A stretch of DNA of 64,000 bases from Crocodylus rhombifer (lineage: Eukaryota; Chordata; Crocodylia; Crocodylidae): contig JAVSML010020810.1 of the NCBI GenBank assembly GCA_038503035.1, positions 71,844-135,843 on the forward strand. The letters are read 5' to 3'. The notes under the pieces were generated by a model. It did no database searches. It saw only the letters and a list, made by a program, of their open reading frames with translations, and was not told where the DNA came from. Positions 36,736 through 48,556 of this stretch are shown here, one piece after another; positions within the stretch are counted from its first letter, which is position 1; each line of letters opens with the position of its first letter. Made by a program: the position numbers and the translations under genes.

Positions 36736-38679
36736 CCACCGTATATATTTTGATATAAAAATAATACAGTGTTTCTGAATCAATATGATTTGAATTTTTC
36801 TTCTGCATGAAACTGGAAAATTTTGACTTGCATTCTGAATCAGAACTCCAGAAATGAGTAACTCTACTAATACAAGTATACTCATTTCTGATTTACCCTG
36901 GCTTAAGTAAAAGAAAAACAAGACTCAGTATGTCAAATTATAAGAAAACACAAACAAGAGTCAGCTGTGGAAGCATCCAATGTACAGAATTCTTACTGAT
37001 ATCAATAGGAGTGCCAGGTAATCCATTCATCATTGCGATTTACATGTCCCACTCTGTACAAATACACAGAGGATGCAAGTCTGCTACAGCTGTCAGATAC
37101 AGAGGCTAGCTCTTTAGCTGATGGCTGTGGAAACTCATGGTTTTAGCTTCAAAGGTCCTCTGTTCTGTTCCCAGTGTCACGTAAGATGGTAGAGGTCACA
37201 AAATTGGGAGCTCATTCAGGAAATGAATTGCTCTTGTACTACAAAAAAAATTTAAAGGTGTGTGTGAAAGGCAGTACAGATAACTGAACATTACTGCACA
37301 AAATAATTATTCTTGTACACAAACATTAAGGCGAATCTAACAGTTCTTTCTGTTAGATCTATTGTGTTGTCAACTTTACTGGGATACAAATGCATTACCA
37401 CTTTTCTTGGTGGTGTTATATGAATAGCACATTTTGAAATGCTCTTGGAGACTGTATAGATACATTTGTTTTAACTGATTTATATTACATTATTATTATT
37501 ATACATAAATATATTATCTGCAAAAGTGAAGTCAACCTAACTGAAGATTGCATCCTACTAGCAGTAAGTTATGACAATTGTACATTGTCATGTTACAGTT
37601 ACAAGCACAAAGCTTAGCAAACTCATTATATCTAATTCCCTACTGTATTTTACAAGAACAAGACTTCCTGAGCCCCTGCTGGGATAACTATACTAGCTCG
37701 CAATCAAACTATGCTGAACCCTGAAGATTATCCAACCATTTGGTCTACTGTCCCTAGACATTTCCTACTGTAATGAGCTTCTTTGATATAGCAAACAAGA
37801 AAAATCTCTCTTTCTCTCTGGATATACATTTATGATTAGTATCCCAAAGCATTTCTGAACTCTACAGGATAATAAGAGGTCACAGGAATGAAATCAAATA
37901 ACACTAGAAAGTATATACTGCACCACAGCTGCATAAACTGCAAACCCTCGTAATCTATTGTAGTTTGCCTCCGTATTGGTAATCTTTGTTATGCGTTGGC
38001 TGAGTTCTTCAATCCTTGGATAAGCCAGCCATAAAAATGACACAGTACAATCACTGCTGTGGATGCAGTGGAGGGATGTGATTGGTTCAACAGCCAACAC
38101 AAAGTCTGATTAAGTGATCTACTGTTGCTGAAGTCCTTCAATGACCTGTCTGCTATTTCTGTGTCTAAGTCATTTGTGAAACAGCCCCAGCATGTGATGC
38201 CCTTGCTGATGCATGCACATGCTAACTGAACAAGGTGGCTACTAGATTTCTTCTGTTAAAAAACAAATTGCCAGTTAAACACACCTGTTTTCTTTTTCTT
38301 TTTTTTGGTCCAAAAACAAAGTGTTGAAGACTTTATGTTAGAATTAACAGGGGACTTCTATTAAAAATAAAATATATATATATATTTCCAGTCAGGAAGC
38401 ATCTTTGATGAAACATTTAATCAAGTTGTCTTTCCTTGACTAGACTTTCAATCCACTTAGATTAGGTTCAAATGAAATATTATACTTGATCTGCTCAACT
38501 ATATGGCTGTTCTCTTTTGAATATTTAATAGAAATACAACCCACATGGACAAAAATGTCCAGCAACTAAGATTTTCAGGATTTTTCAAGGGGAGCTTTAC
38601 TGAAGATACTGACTTTTGTCAGCCTTGTACTAAACAAATTGTCCTGTCACTTTCACAGCTCTGGCTCTCAATATTTACC
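36736..38679. other. Unique DNA, no gene seen
   Basis: About 1.9 kb of AT-rich sequence. A short (AT)n run lies near 38370-38382. 37095-37190 has a loosely tRNA-SINE-like pattern that I could not confirm. Confidence 0.45.
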
Positions 38680-39475
38680 ATATGTACTCAAATCTAAGAT
38701 GAGGTTTATTTCCCATTCAGCATGGTGGGGGAGCCCTTGTCCCAGATTCAAGCAGAGGGGCAGTGGCTCCATCTCCAAACCTGAGCCTATTGTCAGGGCT
38801 GGAGCTGCAACTACTCCCCCTGCATCTGCCCCTGCCCCCACACAGCCTCTGCTCCCCTTCCTCCCCTCCGCTGTCTTTGCCTCTCCTTTCCCGCTGTGCT
38901 CTGTGCTCCATGCAACCCACTCCAGGCAAGTGTGACCCCAGCCAAAACCACAGCTGTGATGGGAAGTTAAGTAGCAGTGGTGCAGGGGGATGAGGATAAG
39001 ACAGCACAGGGGGAAGCCAGCAAGGGGGGCCAAGTTGGCAGGGAAGGTGCCGGGGGCACAGGCATGGGTGGACCAGGTAGGAGGGTATGTGGAGGGGCAG
39101 TGGCAGGGGGAAGGTGTGGTGGGGGTACAGGCACTGCAAGGGCGGACAGGCACCAGGGAATACAGGCAACATGGGAGAGGGAGATGTGGAACATGCAGGC
39201 AGTAAGAGGGGCTGGGGAACAGAGGGAGTCAAGTGATGGGAGAAATAGATGGCAAGGAGCATGGGCCAGGCCATTCGACTCCCCTTACTACCTGTCCCCC
39301 CCGCCACTGCTTGCCCTGTTGCAGTGGTAGAGGGACGAATTTAAGATGACACTCTCAAACTAGATTCTACATATAGAAACTTATAACAAATTTATAAAAT
39401 TTCCATCTACAATGCAAGTGTTAGGAGGTTTTCCTTAATTCATAGTTGTTTTGGATTTGGCAAATATTGTATTAT
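38680..39475. mobile_element. Non-autonomous element with GC-rich core, copy 2
   Basis: The left end reads GTACTCAAATCTAAGATGAG. A GC-rich core (38760-39310) follows, then GACGAATTTAAGATGACAC, TAGATTCTACATATAGAAAC, and a TTTTGGATTTGGCAAATATT-like end. The right part aligns by eye with 13930-14060, so the two are one family. Overlapping frames on both strands inside the core are not called. Confidence 0.55.
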
Positions 39476-42020
39476 GATCCCATAACTTGTACTGTACTGT
39501 TTTGCTTTCTCTTTGTAAAGTACGTATCTACTTGTATACCCTTGAAGAATTCAGTTAGACATAACTAAACAAAGATTTGCACAAAATTTAGTAACTCTTT
39601 AATGAAGATTCTCATAGACAAAAGTACCAACATTATATTTTTTCCTTTGAAGAGAGAGAAATAAATGTATTTCGTGAGTGTGGTTAATTACATAACGCTT
39701 CATTAAAAACATATTACTTATCAGAAAAAGTCATTAGCACACTCAAAAAACCCCCAACCAAACAAATAGGATTATGTTTTCTTTTAGCTAGTCACTACCC
39801 CCTTATGTCTGGGGTCCCAAATTAACACAGACTTTGTGGTTTGCACAAATTCAACAATAATTATTGTTTCACTCCCTAAATTAGCTTGAACCCTATGCTT
39901 TCTACTGCCTTATTTATGAAAAGGTGCTACTGGCACACAGTGGAGATGCTGTGTCATCATACTTAAAATAAATGAAACCAGTGTATCTAAGAAGCAGGAA
40001 TAACGGAAGCAACTAGGGTTGTAAACTGTAATTCTAGGTCACTACCTGACATGCTCTGAAAGATATGCTGCAGTGTATACAGACTAAGATCAACATGCAA
40101 CTCATCTGAGGCATAATCCTGGGAGAGGACAAATAAGTCCTCTTGATGCATGATTAAATAATGATTAAATAATGAAGTGAAACAGAAAAATCTGAAGGCC
40201 ACAAGGCCAATTATTGACTGCTATCATCAAGATGGGCCTTAATGCTGAAATCTTCAGTCAGCCAAATACCTATCAATCTCAATGAACTAACTTGTAAGAC
40301 TCTTGTGGTCCATTATTATTACAAACCAAGAAAACTCTACAATTCATATTAGAGATGATGAGTGTTTCTCTTATCTCAAAAACATATGTATGCTCCCCCA
40401 TCCATGTCTTATGGTAAAAAAAATCTGCAAAAGTAGCTTAGAAAAAAGCTAAAAACAGCATTAAGAAAGATATACGTGCTTGAGAAAAGTGTGTGGAAAT
40501 GGAGTGCTGTTCCTGGACACTACAAGATCTTTCTTCCCCACCATGGATATTTTTCTACAATATTGTTTACATCAGTGCAGCCTGCTTTGAGCAAGTCTAA
40601 GCACAGTGTTAAGAAATGCTAATGAATCTGGGACCCTGGTAGACTAGTACTCTAAAGGGTCCAGACAGATGTTACATACCTTGGTGCAATTTACATCAGT
40701 TTTGTATACCAATGTCAATTACACTGGGATCGGAACAGAAAAACTTGCAAGATCATTCTCGTAGTTGGTAATTATTACTAAGTCTTGATGCTAGGTAGTG
40801 GGAATAGTGGGAGAGCAGGTAAGAGCCTGCATGCCTTTACCAAATTGCTAGCCTAAGATGGATGCAAAGAGATTAAACTTAATCAATAATTTACAACAGA
40901 AGAGTTTTAAACTTAACTCTTTCAAGAGTTATTCTCCAAACAGATTGGATAAAGTTACCCCAATTTAGGAGTTTGCATCATTTGCCCACAGCTTTTATAC
41001 ACAGCTATAATGCTCAATACACTGGTATAAACTATTTCCTAAGACTTATAGTACTGCACAAATGTTAACAGCAGTGTGAAAATTTTATGACACCTGTAGT
41101 GTAAATTAGGGCCCAGAAGGACTGAAGGCCTACCCTTGTTATAACGTATAAATTTAAAAAACAGGATGCAGCCACACAGTGATGCAATCATAAGATTATT
41201 AACCTTCAAGTGCTTTTGTGTTCTGAATTGGCCTTTAGGACCAAATCCTTAACAGCTTCCAATCTTGCACCTATAAAACTGAGTGGCAGTTACTCAGTGG
41301 CATGTGTAAATCCCTATTTATATGCACACATCTGTAGGTACAAACAAAGGCATACAGACTTTTGGGAACCACAGCTGAAGTTGCAACTGAAAAATGTGGC
41401 CTTTAAGAGTATGTCAGTCCTCTTTTTTCTTGAATGGGAATAAGCCTGTATCCAAACCTGGACCAAATAGCATCAGATTTGCGTACATTTTTGGTTGGTC
41501 TGTGCTGAATAAGTACCCACATTGCCATCTACCATAAAAGGGAAAGTTTATCTCAGAAACCAAACATATGTCTGGGGCTCCAATCCATCCCTAATCAAAA
41601 GTGAGAGGTCTGTAGAGGCTGGAATAAGAAGCCATGTTCTTAGGCACACATTCTTAAGGCCCAGCTTTGCACTGGGAAGCATGCATGTCTTGGGGAGTCA
41701 TTGCCACATTCCTTCAGAGACATGGCAGACATCTCACTCCTCACCAGGCCAGCTTTCCAGTCTCTGTGCTTCAGAACATTTTGGGAACATGACTGTACTC
41801 TGTTATTATAAAGGATCCTGGTTTTCCCTGTTTAACAATGGCAAATTCTCTGCTTAAACCCCCCAATCTCTGTGTTTTTCCACAATTATAATAAAATGCC
41901 CCTATATAGAGGTATCAGTTGAATGCAATGTTTCATTGATATATTTACAAATTTAAAGCAATTTGTAAGCCTACCCTACCTTCTATGCTAAAATAAATTC
42001 TAAATACCTCTACATTTTGG
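39476..42020. other. Unique DNA, no gene seen
   Basis: About 2.5 kb without a supported gene. The stretch 40665-40745 (GGTGCAATTTACATCAG, then AATTACACTGGGATC) looks like an eroded ancient amniote repeat. Confidence 0.45.
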
Positions 42021-43371
42021 CATTTGATTTTGGGTTTTTTATCATGGAAAATCAGAGCTCCTCCTGCCCCCTTTGCTCACCTGGATGTAGGTCCAGCTGC
42101 AGCTGTCCCCCTCCCACCTCCCACTGTTGTGGTGTTGAGCAGCCCTGATATGCCTTGCCCATGCCATTGCCCCTCACTCTCAAGCCACAGCCCCCTGACC
42201 CTGCTAGTGTCCCTCACTCCCAACCACAGTTCTCTGGCCCTACTAGTACCCCTCACTCCAACCCACAGCCCCCTGCCCCTTCCAGCCCTGCCAGAAAGGG
42301 TACCCATCTGCCAGGGAAGTGAGGGCAGGGACCCAGGTCTACAGCCTCCTGCTCCCTGCGGCATTGCTCGAGCCCCAGCTGTCACCTGTGGGACAGTGGC
42401 GGCTGCTGCAGTGGAGCAGAGCCTGGTTCCCCCTACCCCATGGGTGGCACAGCTGGAGCAGAGAGTGGGGCAGGGAGAGGTGAGGCAGATGTGGGCTGCC
42501 TGCTGCAGGCTCAGGGCTCCCCACCCTGCTGCTCTCCACCTGGGCCTCTGCAGCCCAGCAGGCAACACCTGGCACAGCAGGGCAGGGCAGGGCAGGGTGG
42601 GGAAGATTGTACCACCACTTGGAGCCCTGCACTGCCATGGCAAAGTGTCCTCCCTACCCCTCCAACAGCAGCAGAGGGCACACCTCCACTCACTGCTGCC
42701 AGGTGGGGAGGGGGAGCTTTGCCTCGGCAGTCTGGGGCTCCCAGCAGAGGCACCAAACTTCCCTGCCCCGCTCTGCCCTGCTGCAGCCAGTCTCACACGC
42801 TGGGCCGCAGAGACCCTGGGGTGAGGGCAGCAGGGCAAGAAGCCCTGAGCCTGCAGTGGGCAGCCTGCACCCACCCCTAGTTCATGCACACATCTGGGGG
42901 GCATTTGCCCCTCATTTTCCTTGGGCATGTGCGCAGCTATGAAGTGCCAGCCCCCTTCCCCCAGATGAGTTGCCTGTAGCTCCATCTTGCTCCCTGTCCA
43001 GTCCCTGGCCCCAAGCCCCACACACACTGCTCCAGCTGGGCAGCAGCCCCAGCCCTGCCCTGCTCCCTCCCTCACTATGGGGAGATCTCAATCCCCTGGT
43101 CTCCCCGCCTCCCAACTTACCTGTGGGGAGCTGTGGGGGCTGCTCTACAGGCTGCCTGGCAGTCATGTGCCATGCACATATGCACATGGGGACCCCTGCC
43201 TGACCACCCTCCTCTTCCTCCCCCCAGCCCCTTGCCAGCCTGCAAGGGGAAACCTGCCTTTTCCCACACTTTTATCCTTTAAAAGGAAAAAATATGGGGT
43301 CTTCTCTTTAAAATGAAAAAATCCAGGTTTTACCATGTTTTTCCATGACAAAGAAAAAACCCAGATCCCTG
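42021..43371. mobile_element. Non-autonomous element with TIRs and 1.2-kb GC-rich core
   Basis: The left end CATTTGATTTTGGGTTTTTT runs into ATCATGGAAAA. The right end, reverse-complemented, reads CAGGGATCTGGGTTTTTT, then CTTTGTCATGGAAAA, so the ends are inverted copies. The core is GC-rich with short duplications (PuCTCCC words at 42175-42280; GGGCAGGGCAGG at 42579-42596). Frames up to 332 codons exist on both strands but carry no domain I know and overlap one another. The flanking 8-mers do not match, so no target duplication is confirmed. Confidence 0.6.
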
Positions 43372-44195
43372 TTGATTATGGAGAAAAAGGAGGTTGCAGG
43401 GGAAAGAGATCCTTCTGGCCTTACTGCCTGTCCTGTAGCAATAGTAAAACCAGATAGGGTTTAGTTTTAATTGGAGAAAACTAAAGGTGGCACTTCTTGA
43501 AGCACTCTCATCGTGTACTTAAGGGAGTTTGTTACCATTAGCTGGTACACATCAGAACAATGACATCCAATTCATTCAAATATGATACACCCTTCTCCCA
43601 GATCTTCTCATTTACAGTAGTTTAAACTGGACAAGTTTAGGCAATGTTGGAAGAGAGCTGACAACCAAAAGAAAGCCACTTCCACTTGATTTGATCACAA
43701 GAGATAGCAAAACTGCCTCGTGAGCTCCTGAAGTCCAGCTCCACCGAGTCAAAATATAGTTATGAATCTTAATATACAAATAGCATGAGATTTAGGGAAG
43801 AACAATGAAAAAGTGCCCCACATGAATTTTGATTACTACCAGCCAGGGACTGGATCAATTCAAATCTTTCTCTGGAGCTCTCCAGCAGCACAGCCTTCAT
43901 TCAAACTTTACTGAAGTCAATGGGAAAAGTCCCACTGACAGCAGTGGGCACTGGAGGAAGCTCCAAATGAAGCAAGAAGAATGGTTTTGCTTAGTAACAG
44001 ATGAGAGTGTTCCAGCTAGCAGCCAATATAAACTACCCCGTTTTACTTCTCTCAGCTAACTGATTTTGTCCTGAGACTTTCTTCACCATCAATATGAAAA
44101 AGAAAGGAAAAACCACCCCCGAGTTCTGTCCCAAGATTGGTAATGGTACTTTTGAGACTGGGCTTATGAGAGAGGGAACATCTGCAAGAGGCAAG
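43372..44195. other. Unique DNA, no gene seen
   Basis: Around 43910-43960 the words GAAGTCAATGGGAAAAG and CCCACTGACAGCAG suggest a remnant of an ancient amniote repeat. No gene is supported. Confidence 0.4.
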
Positions 44196-44300
44196 AATTT
44201 CTTAGGGTGATATCTTCTATTAGATCAACTATGTAGGTGGCATAAAGCTAGGAAAGCTTCTCAATGCAAGGCATTCTTTGTCAGGTATCTGATCACAGGA
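44196..44300 (-). repeat. Copy of the 5415/12093 repeat family
   Basis: AAGAATTTCTTAGGGTGATA, then TCTTCTATTAGATCAACTA, matches the left arm at 12093, and the GGCATTCTTTGTCAGG part corresponds to its loop. The second arm is missing. Confidence 0.55.
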
Positions 44301-44536
44301 AGCCAAGCACAGCAACAGGAATATTAAAAGAAGAGGTAAATTATTTAGCCTTCCCATCTATTTGCACTGTCTAAATAAAGATCAGCAACTGATTACAATA
44401 TTTTCACTCGAAAGAGCAGAGTCAATATAGCAAACTGCACAACAGTACGCTGTTCCTTTTTCTCTTAGCCCCTAGGAAATGTTAAAACAAAGGCATAGCT
44501 GGGATCAAAGGAATTTTATGCTCCATCCTAAATGTA

Positions 44537-44575
44537 GTGCCTCCTGCCATGCCAGACATGCATGGCAGGAGGCAC
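44537..44575. repeat. Perfect 16-bp stem-loop
   Basis: The arms GTGCCTCCTGCCATGC (44537-44552) and GCATGGCAGGAGGCAC (44560-44575) are exact inverted copies around a 7-nt loop, CAGACAT. The surrounding 44.5-45.2 kb is moderately GC-rich; another 10-bp palindrome lies at 44852-44873. Confidence 0.9.
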
Positions 44576-46384
44576 ACTCTTTCGGACACTGTGTAAAATT
44601 CCTCCAATCCCAAATCATGCCACTGTGCATCTGTCCCCAACCCAATACTGTAGATTGGTCTGCCCCCAGCCCGATACTGCAGGGGGTCCTGAACCCCAGG
44701 CTGTCCCCAGCTCCCAGTGTTTTCCAGACCCTGGACAGTCCTGGGTGTGGTTTGAAATTCCCGGCTACCTTTGGTCATGTCTTACAATCAGCTGACTGCT
44801 GGACCTAGCCCTGGGCAGTGCCAGGGCTTGTTCGGGCTATCTGGACCAGATCTGACAATCAGTTGATTGTCAGCCAGCCCCAAGACAGCCCAGCTGCACA
44901 TACAGTGTCAGACATCCCAGGGCTCTAGAACATCTAGAAACTGTGCATCCAGCCTGGCTCCCTGAAACTAGGCATTTTAGTACCATGCCTGAAAGCAGGA
45001 AAGGCTGTCAACCTTGGGGATTGCCAGAGGGTTGCCAGCCCGTCAGCTCCCCCGACTGGGGAACCTTGCAACCAGTTCCCATACCAGCCCATTTTCAGCA
45101 ATTGGACAAGTGCTCTCTCAGTCCTACTGTTGACCCCTAATCCCATGGTGATGCTGACAACCAGCTGTTTGCCTCACTGGCAAACAGGTGGCCAGTGAGA
45201 TGGGGGAGAGAGCAGTGTAGCTTGAGATGCTGATGGAGCCAGGAAAGTTCCATTAGCTGATGTGTGACATGCTACACATTCAAATTAAAGTTTAAAAGAA
45301 ACCAGGTACAAAATATTCAACATTTTTCAAGCAACATCATTGTGGCTGGTTCACCATTTTTCTTGTGTAATAATTACTCTGCATGTGTAGCAGGTCTACG
45401 TTTTATTGTATAATTAACCAGTTGGAAAATAAATACAATGCATGCTAGGGGCCTTCTACATACATACATCAACTGAACCTCACTACAGGATGGTAATGTG
45501 GTGGAACCAGATTCCAGAAGCTAGATTTCCTTTGTACATGGCATTCTGTTACATAATGCCAACAGCCATTAAAATGCCTCCTTCTGAGTAAGCATCTCTA
45601 CAATGAATTATTGCTACTACAATACCTGTACATTTCAATATAGTCTTCAATTCTGTTGACCCACAGATGCATTTCAAAACACAGCACTACCAGCAGCATT
45701 GCTCTGTTAAAAAATGTAGGGCCAGTATGGGATAAACCAAGATCTATTTTCAGAGGGCACTCCAGGGAATTAATTAGGTATGCAGCTTCTATTAATAATA
45801 AGTTAAATTAACTGTATTCCTAATATTCTGCACGCAAACTGAAAACAATTTTTTACAAAGTAGTGAATCTTTACGATGTCTTCTGGTAGTTACTGTAGTA
45901 CCATTAATCACATTTAGTTTGTTTGGTATTCATATGGCTATAAAATATAATTGCATAGGCTACATACACTCATTTAGTATTAATTAGCATCCATTCTGTG
46001 GAATGCTTCTGACATGACCTAGTGAGGCTGAGCAAAAGGTCAGAATATGGCTGCAGGCCACAGTGTAAATCCTGATATTTATTCTTCTACAAACTTGGAT
46101 CTCTGGATGGTTTTGTTGTTTTCCTTCTTTCTGAGGCTAAAACTGTACTTGGGGCACAATTCGATTGTGTAATTAAATGGCATTTACTCAGCTGCCTTGG
46201 TGGCATTTTTGGTAGTAACACAGAGTTTGTGATTCAATTAGCTCTGAAGTGTGGACATACAAGCACACATGCATATATGGAATATGCTCACTAGGCTACG
46301 TAACAGCTGGGCAGCTACATACACATAGACACTGGTATAAATCCTAGAAAAAATGAGAAAGAAGAGCCTCTCATGTTTCAGTCC
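44576..46384. other. No gene seen
   Basis: Short frames at 44479-44808 and 44934-45146 overlap on both strands and have no domain. The rest is AT-rich unique DNA. Confidence 0.4.
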
Positions 46385-46445
46385 TATAGCTGAATGGTTA
46401 GAGCACTAGTCCAGAAAATAGGAGACATGGGCTCAAGTTCCAGAG
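46385..46445 (+). repeat. tRNA-derived SINE-like fragment
   Basis: TATAGCTGAATGGTTAGAGC (box A-like, about 46385-46404) and GGGCTCAAGTTCC (box B-like, 46429-46441) sit at tRNA-like spacing. The sequence between them does not fold into a good cloverleaf, so I read it as a SINE head rather than a tRNA gene. Confidence 0.5.
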
Positions 46446-47427
46446 GAAGCTTGATTTTGCAACTCTCTGACTTCCCAGAAAAATGCTCTACCCGTCATGC
46501 CACATGTCAAGCACTACCCAGACCTCCCTTCAGTGCTTCTCCTGAAGGTAAGTCATTGTCACTTGTGTTTAAGTATTACTAAATAAAAGACAGAAAGCAG
46601 TACAGTGCAGAAGTTACTGCCCTGTCGGAAATAGGGGTTCAGACTAGAACAAAAGGGCCAGTGCTATAGCAAAAGGGTGCAAACGGGGGGACTACCCCGG
46701 GTGCTGAAGTGAAGGGGCACCAACAGGTTCTGGCCAGCCAGGGTAGGACACAGGATGGAGCTGCAAGCGATCCATGGGGGGAGGGGGGAGCCAGGGACAG
46801 GGGGAGGGCAAGCATGGGGGTGTGGGGTGTGTGCCCCACTAGATCTGTGCACAGGGCAAGGGCAGGCTGTCACTGCATGTTTTGCCCCAGGTCCCAAACT
46901 TCCTTGCCATGGTACTGACAAGGACTGTCCCTTTCTAGGCCAGTATCTCTCCCACTGAACCCTCTAACTTGCACTCTGACTCTTGGCCCTATATATCTCC
47001 CTTGTGCAAGGTAAAGGATCCACAGTCTTTGTGGCCCTAAGCAGCTGGAAGATGCAGATGACACCAAGCTGGGCAAAGTAGAAGATACACTAGAGGGTAG
47101 GTCTAGGATTCAGAGAGACCTTGACAAATTGGAGGATAGGTCCAAAAGAAATCTCATGAAGTTCAGTAAGGACAAGTACAGTCCTGCACTTAGAACAATC
47201 CCATGCACCGGTACAGGCTGAGAACCAACTGGCTAACTACCAGCTCTGCAGAAAAGGACCTGGGGGTTATAAGCTAAATATATGCCAACAGCGTGCCCTT
47301 GTTGTGAAGAAGGCAAATAGTATACTGGGCTACATTAGTGGGAGTGCCGCCAGCAGATCAAGGGAAGTGAATCTTCCCCTCTATTGTCCTCTGGTGAAGC
47401 CACATCTGAAATATTGTGTCTAGTTTT

Positions 47428-48068
47428 CATAGATTCATAGATTCATAGATGCTAGGGTCGGAAGGGACCTCAATAGATCATCGAGTCCGACCCCCTGCAT
47501 AAGCAGGAAAGAGTGCTGGGCCTACATTACCCCAGCTAGATACACATCCAACCTTCTCTTGAATACCCCCAGGGTAGGGGAGAGCACCACCTCCCTTGGG
47601 AGCCCGTTCCAGACCTTGGCCACTCGAACTGTGAAGAAGTTCCTCCTAATATCTAATCTAAATCTGCTCTCCTCTAGCTTGTGGCCATTATTTCTTGTAA
47701 CCCCCGGGGGCGCCTTGGTGAATAAATACTCACCAATTCCCTTCTGTGCCCCCCTGACGAACTTATAGGCAGCCACCAGGTCGCCTCTCAACCTTCTCTT
47801 GCAGAGGCTGAAAAGGTCCAGTTTCTCTAATCTCTCCTCATAGGGCTTGGCCTGCAGGCCCTTAACCATACGAGTGGCCCTTCTCTGGACCCTCTCCAGG
47901 TTATCCGCATCCTTCTTGAAGTGCGGCGCCCAGAATTGCACGCAGTACTCCAGCTGCGGTCTGACCAGCGCCCGATAGAGGGGAAGTATCACCTCCTTGG
48001 ACCTATTTGTCATGCATCTGCTGATGCACGATAAAGTGCCATTGGCTTTTCTGATGGACACACTCATG
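47428..48068 (-). mobile_element. CR1 LINE (younger), nested, 5'-truncated
   Basis: About 640 bp on the minus strand. It ends with the tandem CATAGATTCATAGATTCATA tail at 47428-47447, followed by GCTAGGGTCGGAAGGGACC. It sits inside the plus-strand CR1, so it is the later insertion. It carries only the last part of ORF2 and the 3' untranslated region, and its reading frame is intact. Confidence 0.9.
47522..48053 (-). pseudogene. CR1 ORF2 C-terminal fragment, open frame
   Basis: An uninterrupted frame to the natural stop at 47522. It reads MSVSIRKANGTLSC, then VILPLYRALVRPQLEYC, then RVQRRATRMVKGL, the region after the reverse transcriptase in CR1 ORF2. It ends RFRLDIRRNFFTVRVAKVWN followed by about 30 residues. 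The endonuclease and polymerase core are absent because of 5' truncation, so it cannot mobilise itself. The frame upstream of about 48053 belongs to flanking DNA. Confidence 0.85.
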
Positions 48069-48556
48069 ACAGGATGTGGACAAATTGGAGAGAGTCCAGC
48101 AGAAGGCAATGAAAATGACTAGGGAACTGGGGCACATGGCTTATGAGGAGAGGCTGAGGGAACTGGTCTTACTTATTTTGGAGAACAGAAGACTGAAAGG
48201 GGATTTAATAGCAGCAGCCTTCAATTACCTGAAGGGTGGTTACAAAGAGGATGGAGTTAGACTTCTCGGTGGTGGCAGATGACAGAACAAGGAACAATGG
48301 TCTCAAGTTACAGCAAGGGAAGTTTAGGTTGGATATTGGGGGTGGGGAAACCTCTCACAAGGAGGGTAGTCAAGTACTGGAACACATTGTCCCAGAGCGG
48401 TTGTGGCATCTCCATCCTTGGAGGTTTTTAAGACCTGGCTAGAAAAAGCTTTGGCTGGGATGATCTAGTTTAGGATGGTCCTGCTTTGAGCAGGGTGATG
48501 GAAAAGATGACCTCCTCAAGTCCATTCCAGCCATTATTTTCTATGAATCTATGATT

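Larger units (their letters stand above)
47040..48556 (+). mobile_element. CR1 LINE (older), split by a nested CR1
   Basis: The left part (47040-47427) covers the ORF2 region around GATGACACCAAGCTGGGCAA and stops at AATATTGTGTCTAGTTTT. It resumes at about 48069 with CAGGATGTGGACAAATTGGA, runs through the end of ORF2 (LERVQQKAMKMTREL, then RNNGLKLQQGKFRLDI), and ends in TTTCTATGAATCTATGATTA. Frames are broken in several places. Confidence 0.85.

Noticed and set aside
42077..43075. Minus-strand open frame of 332 codons
   Set aside because: It lies in a GC-rich core with equally long frames on the other strand. Composition is Gly/Ala/Pro/Cys-rich low complexity, with no domain and no codon pattern of a gene.
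46385..46460. A tRNA gene
   Set aside because: Box A-like and box B-like words are present, but acceptor and anticodon stems do not pair well. It fits a SINE head better.
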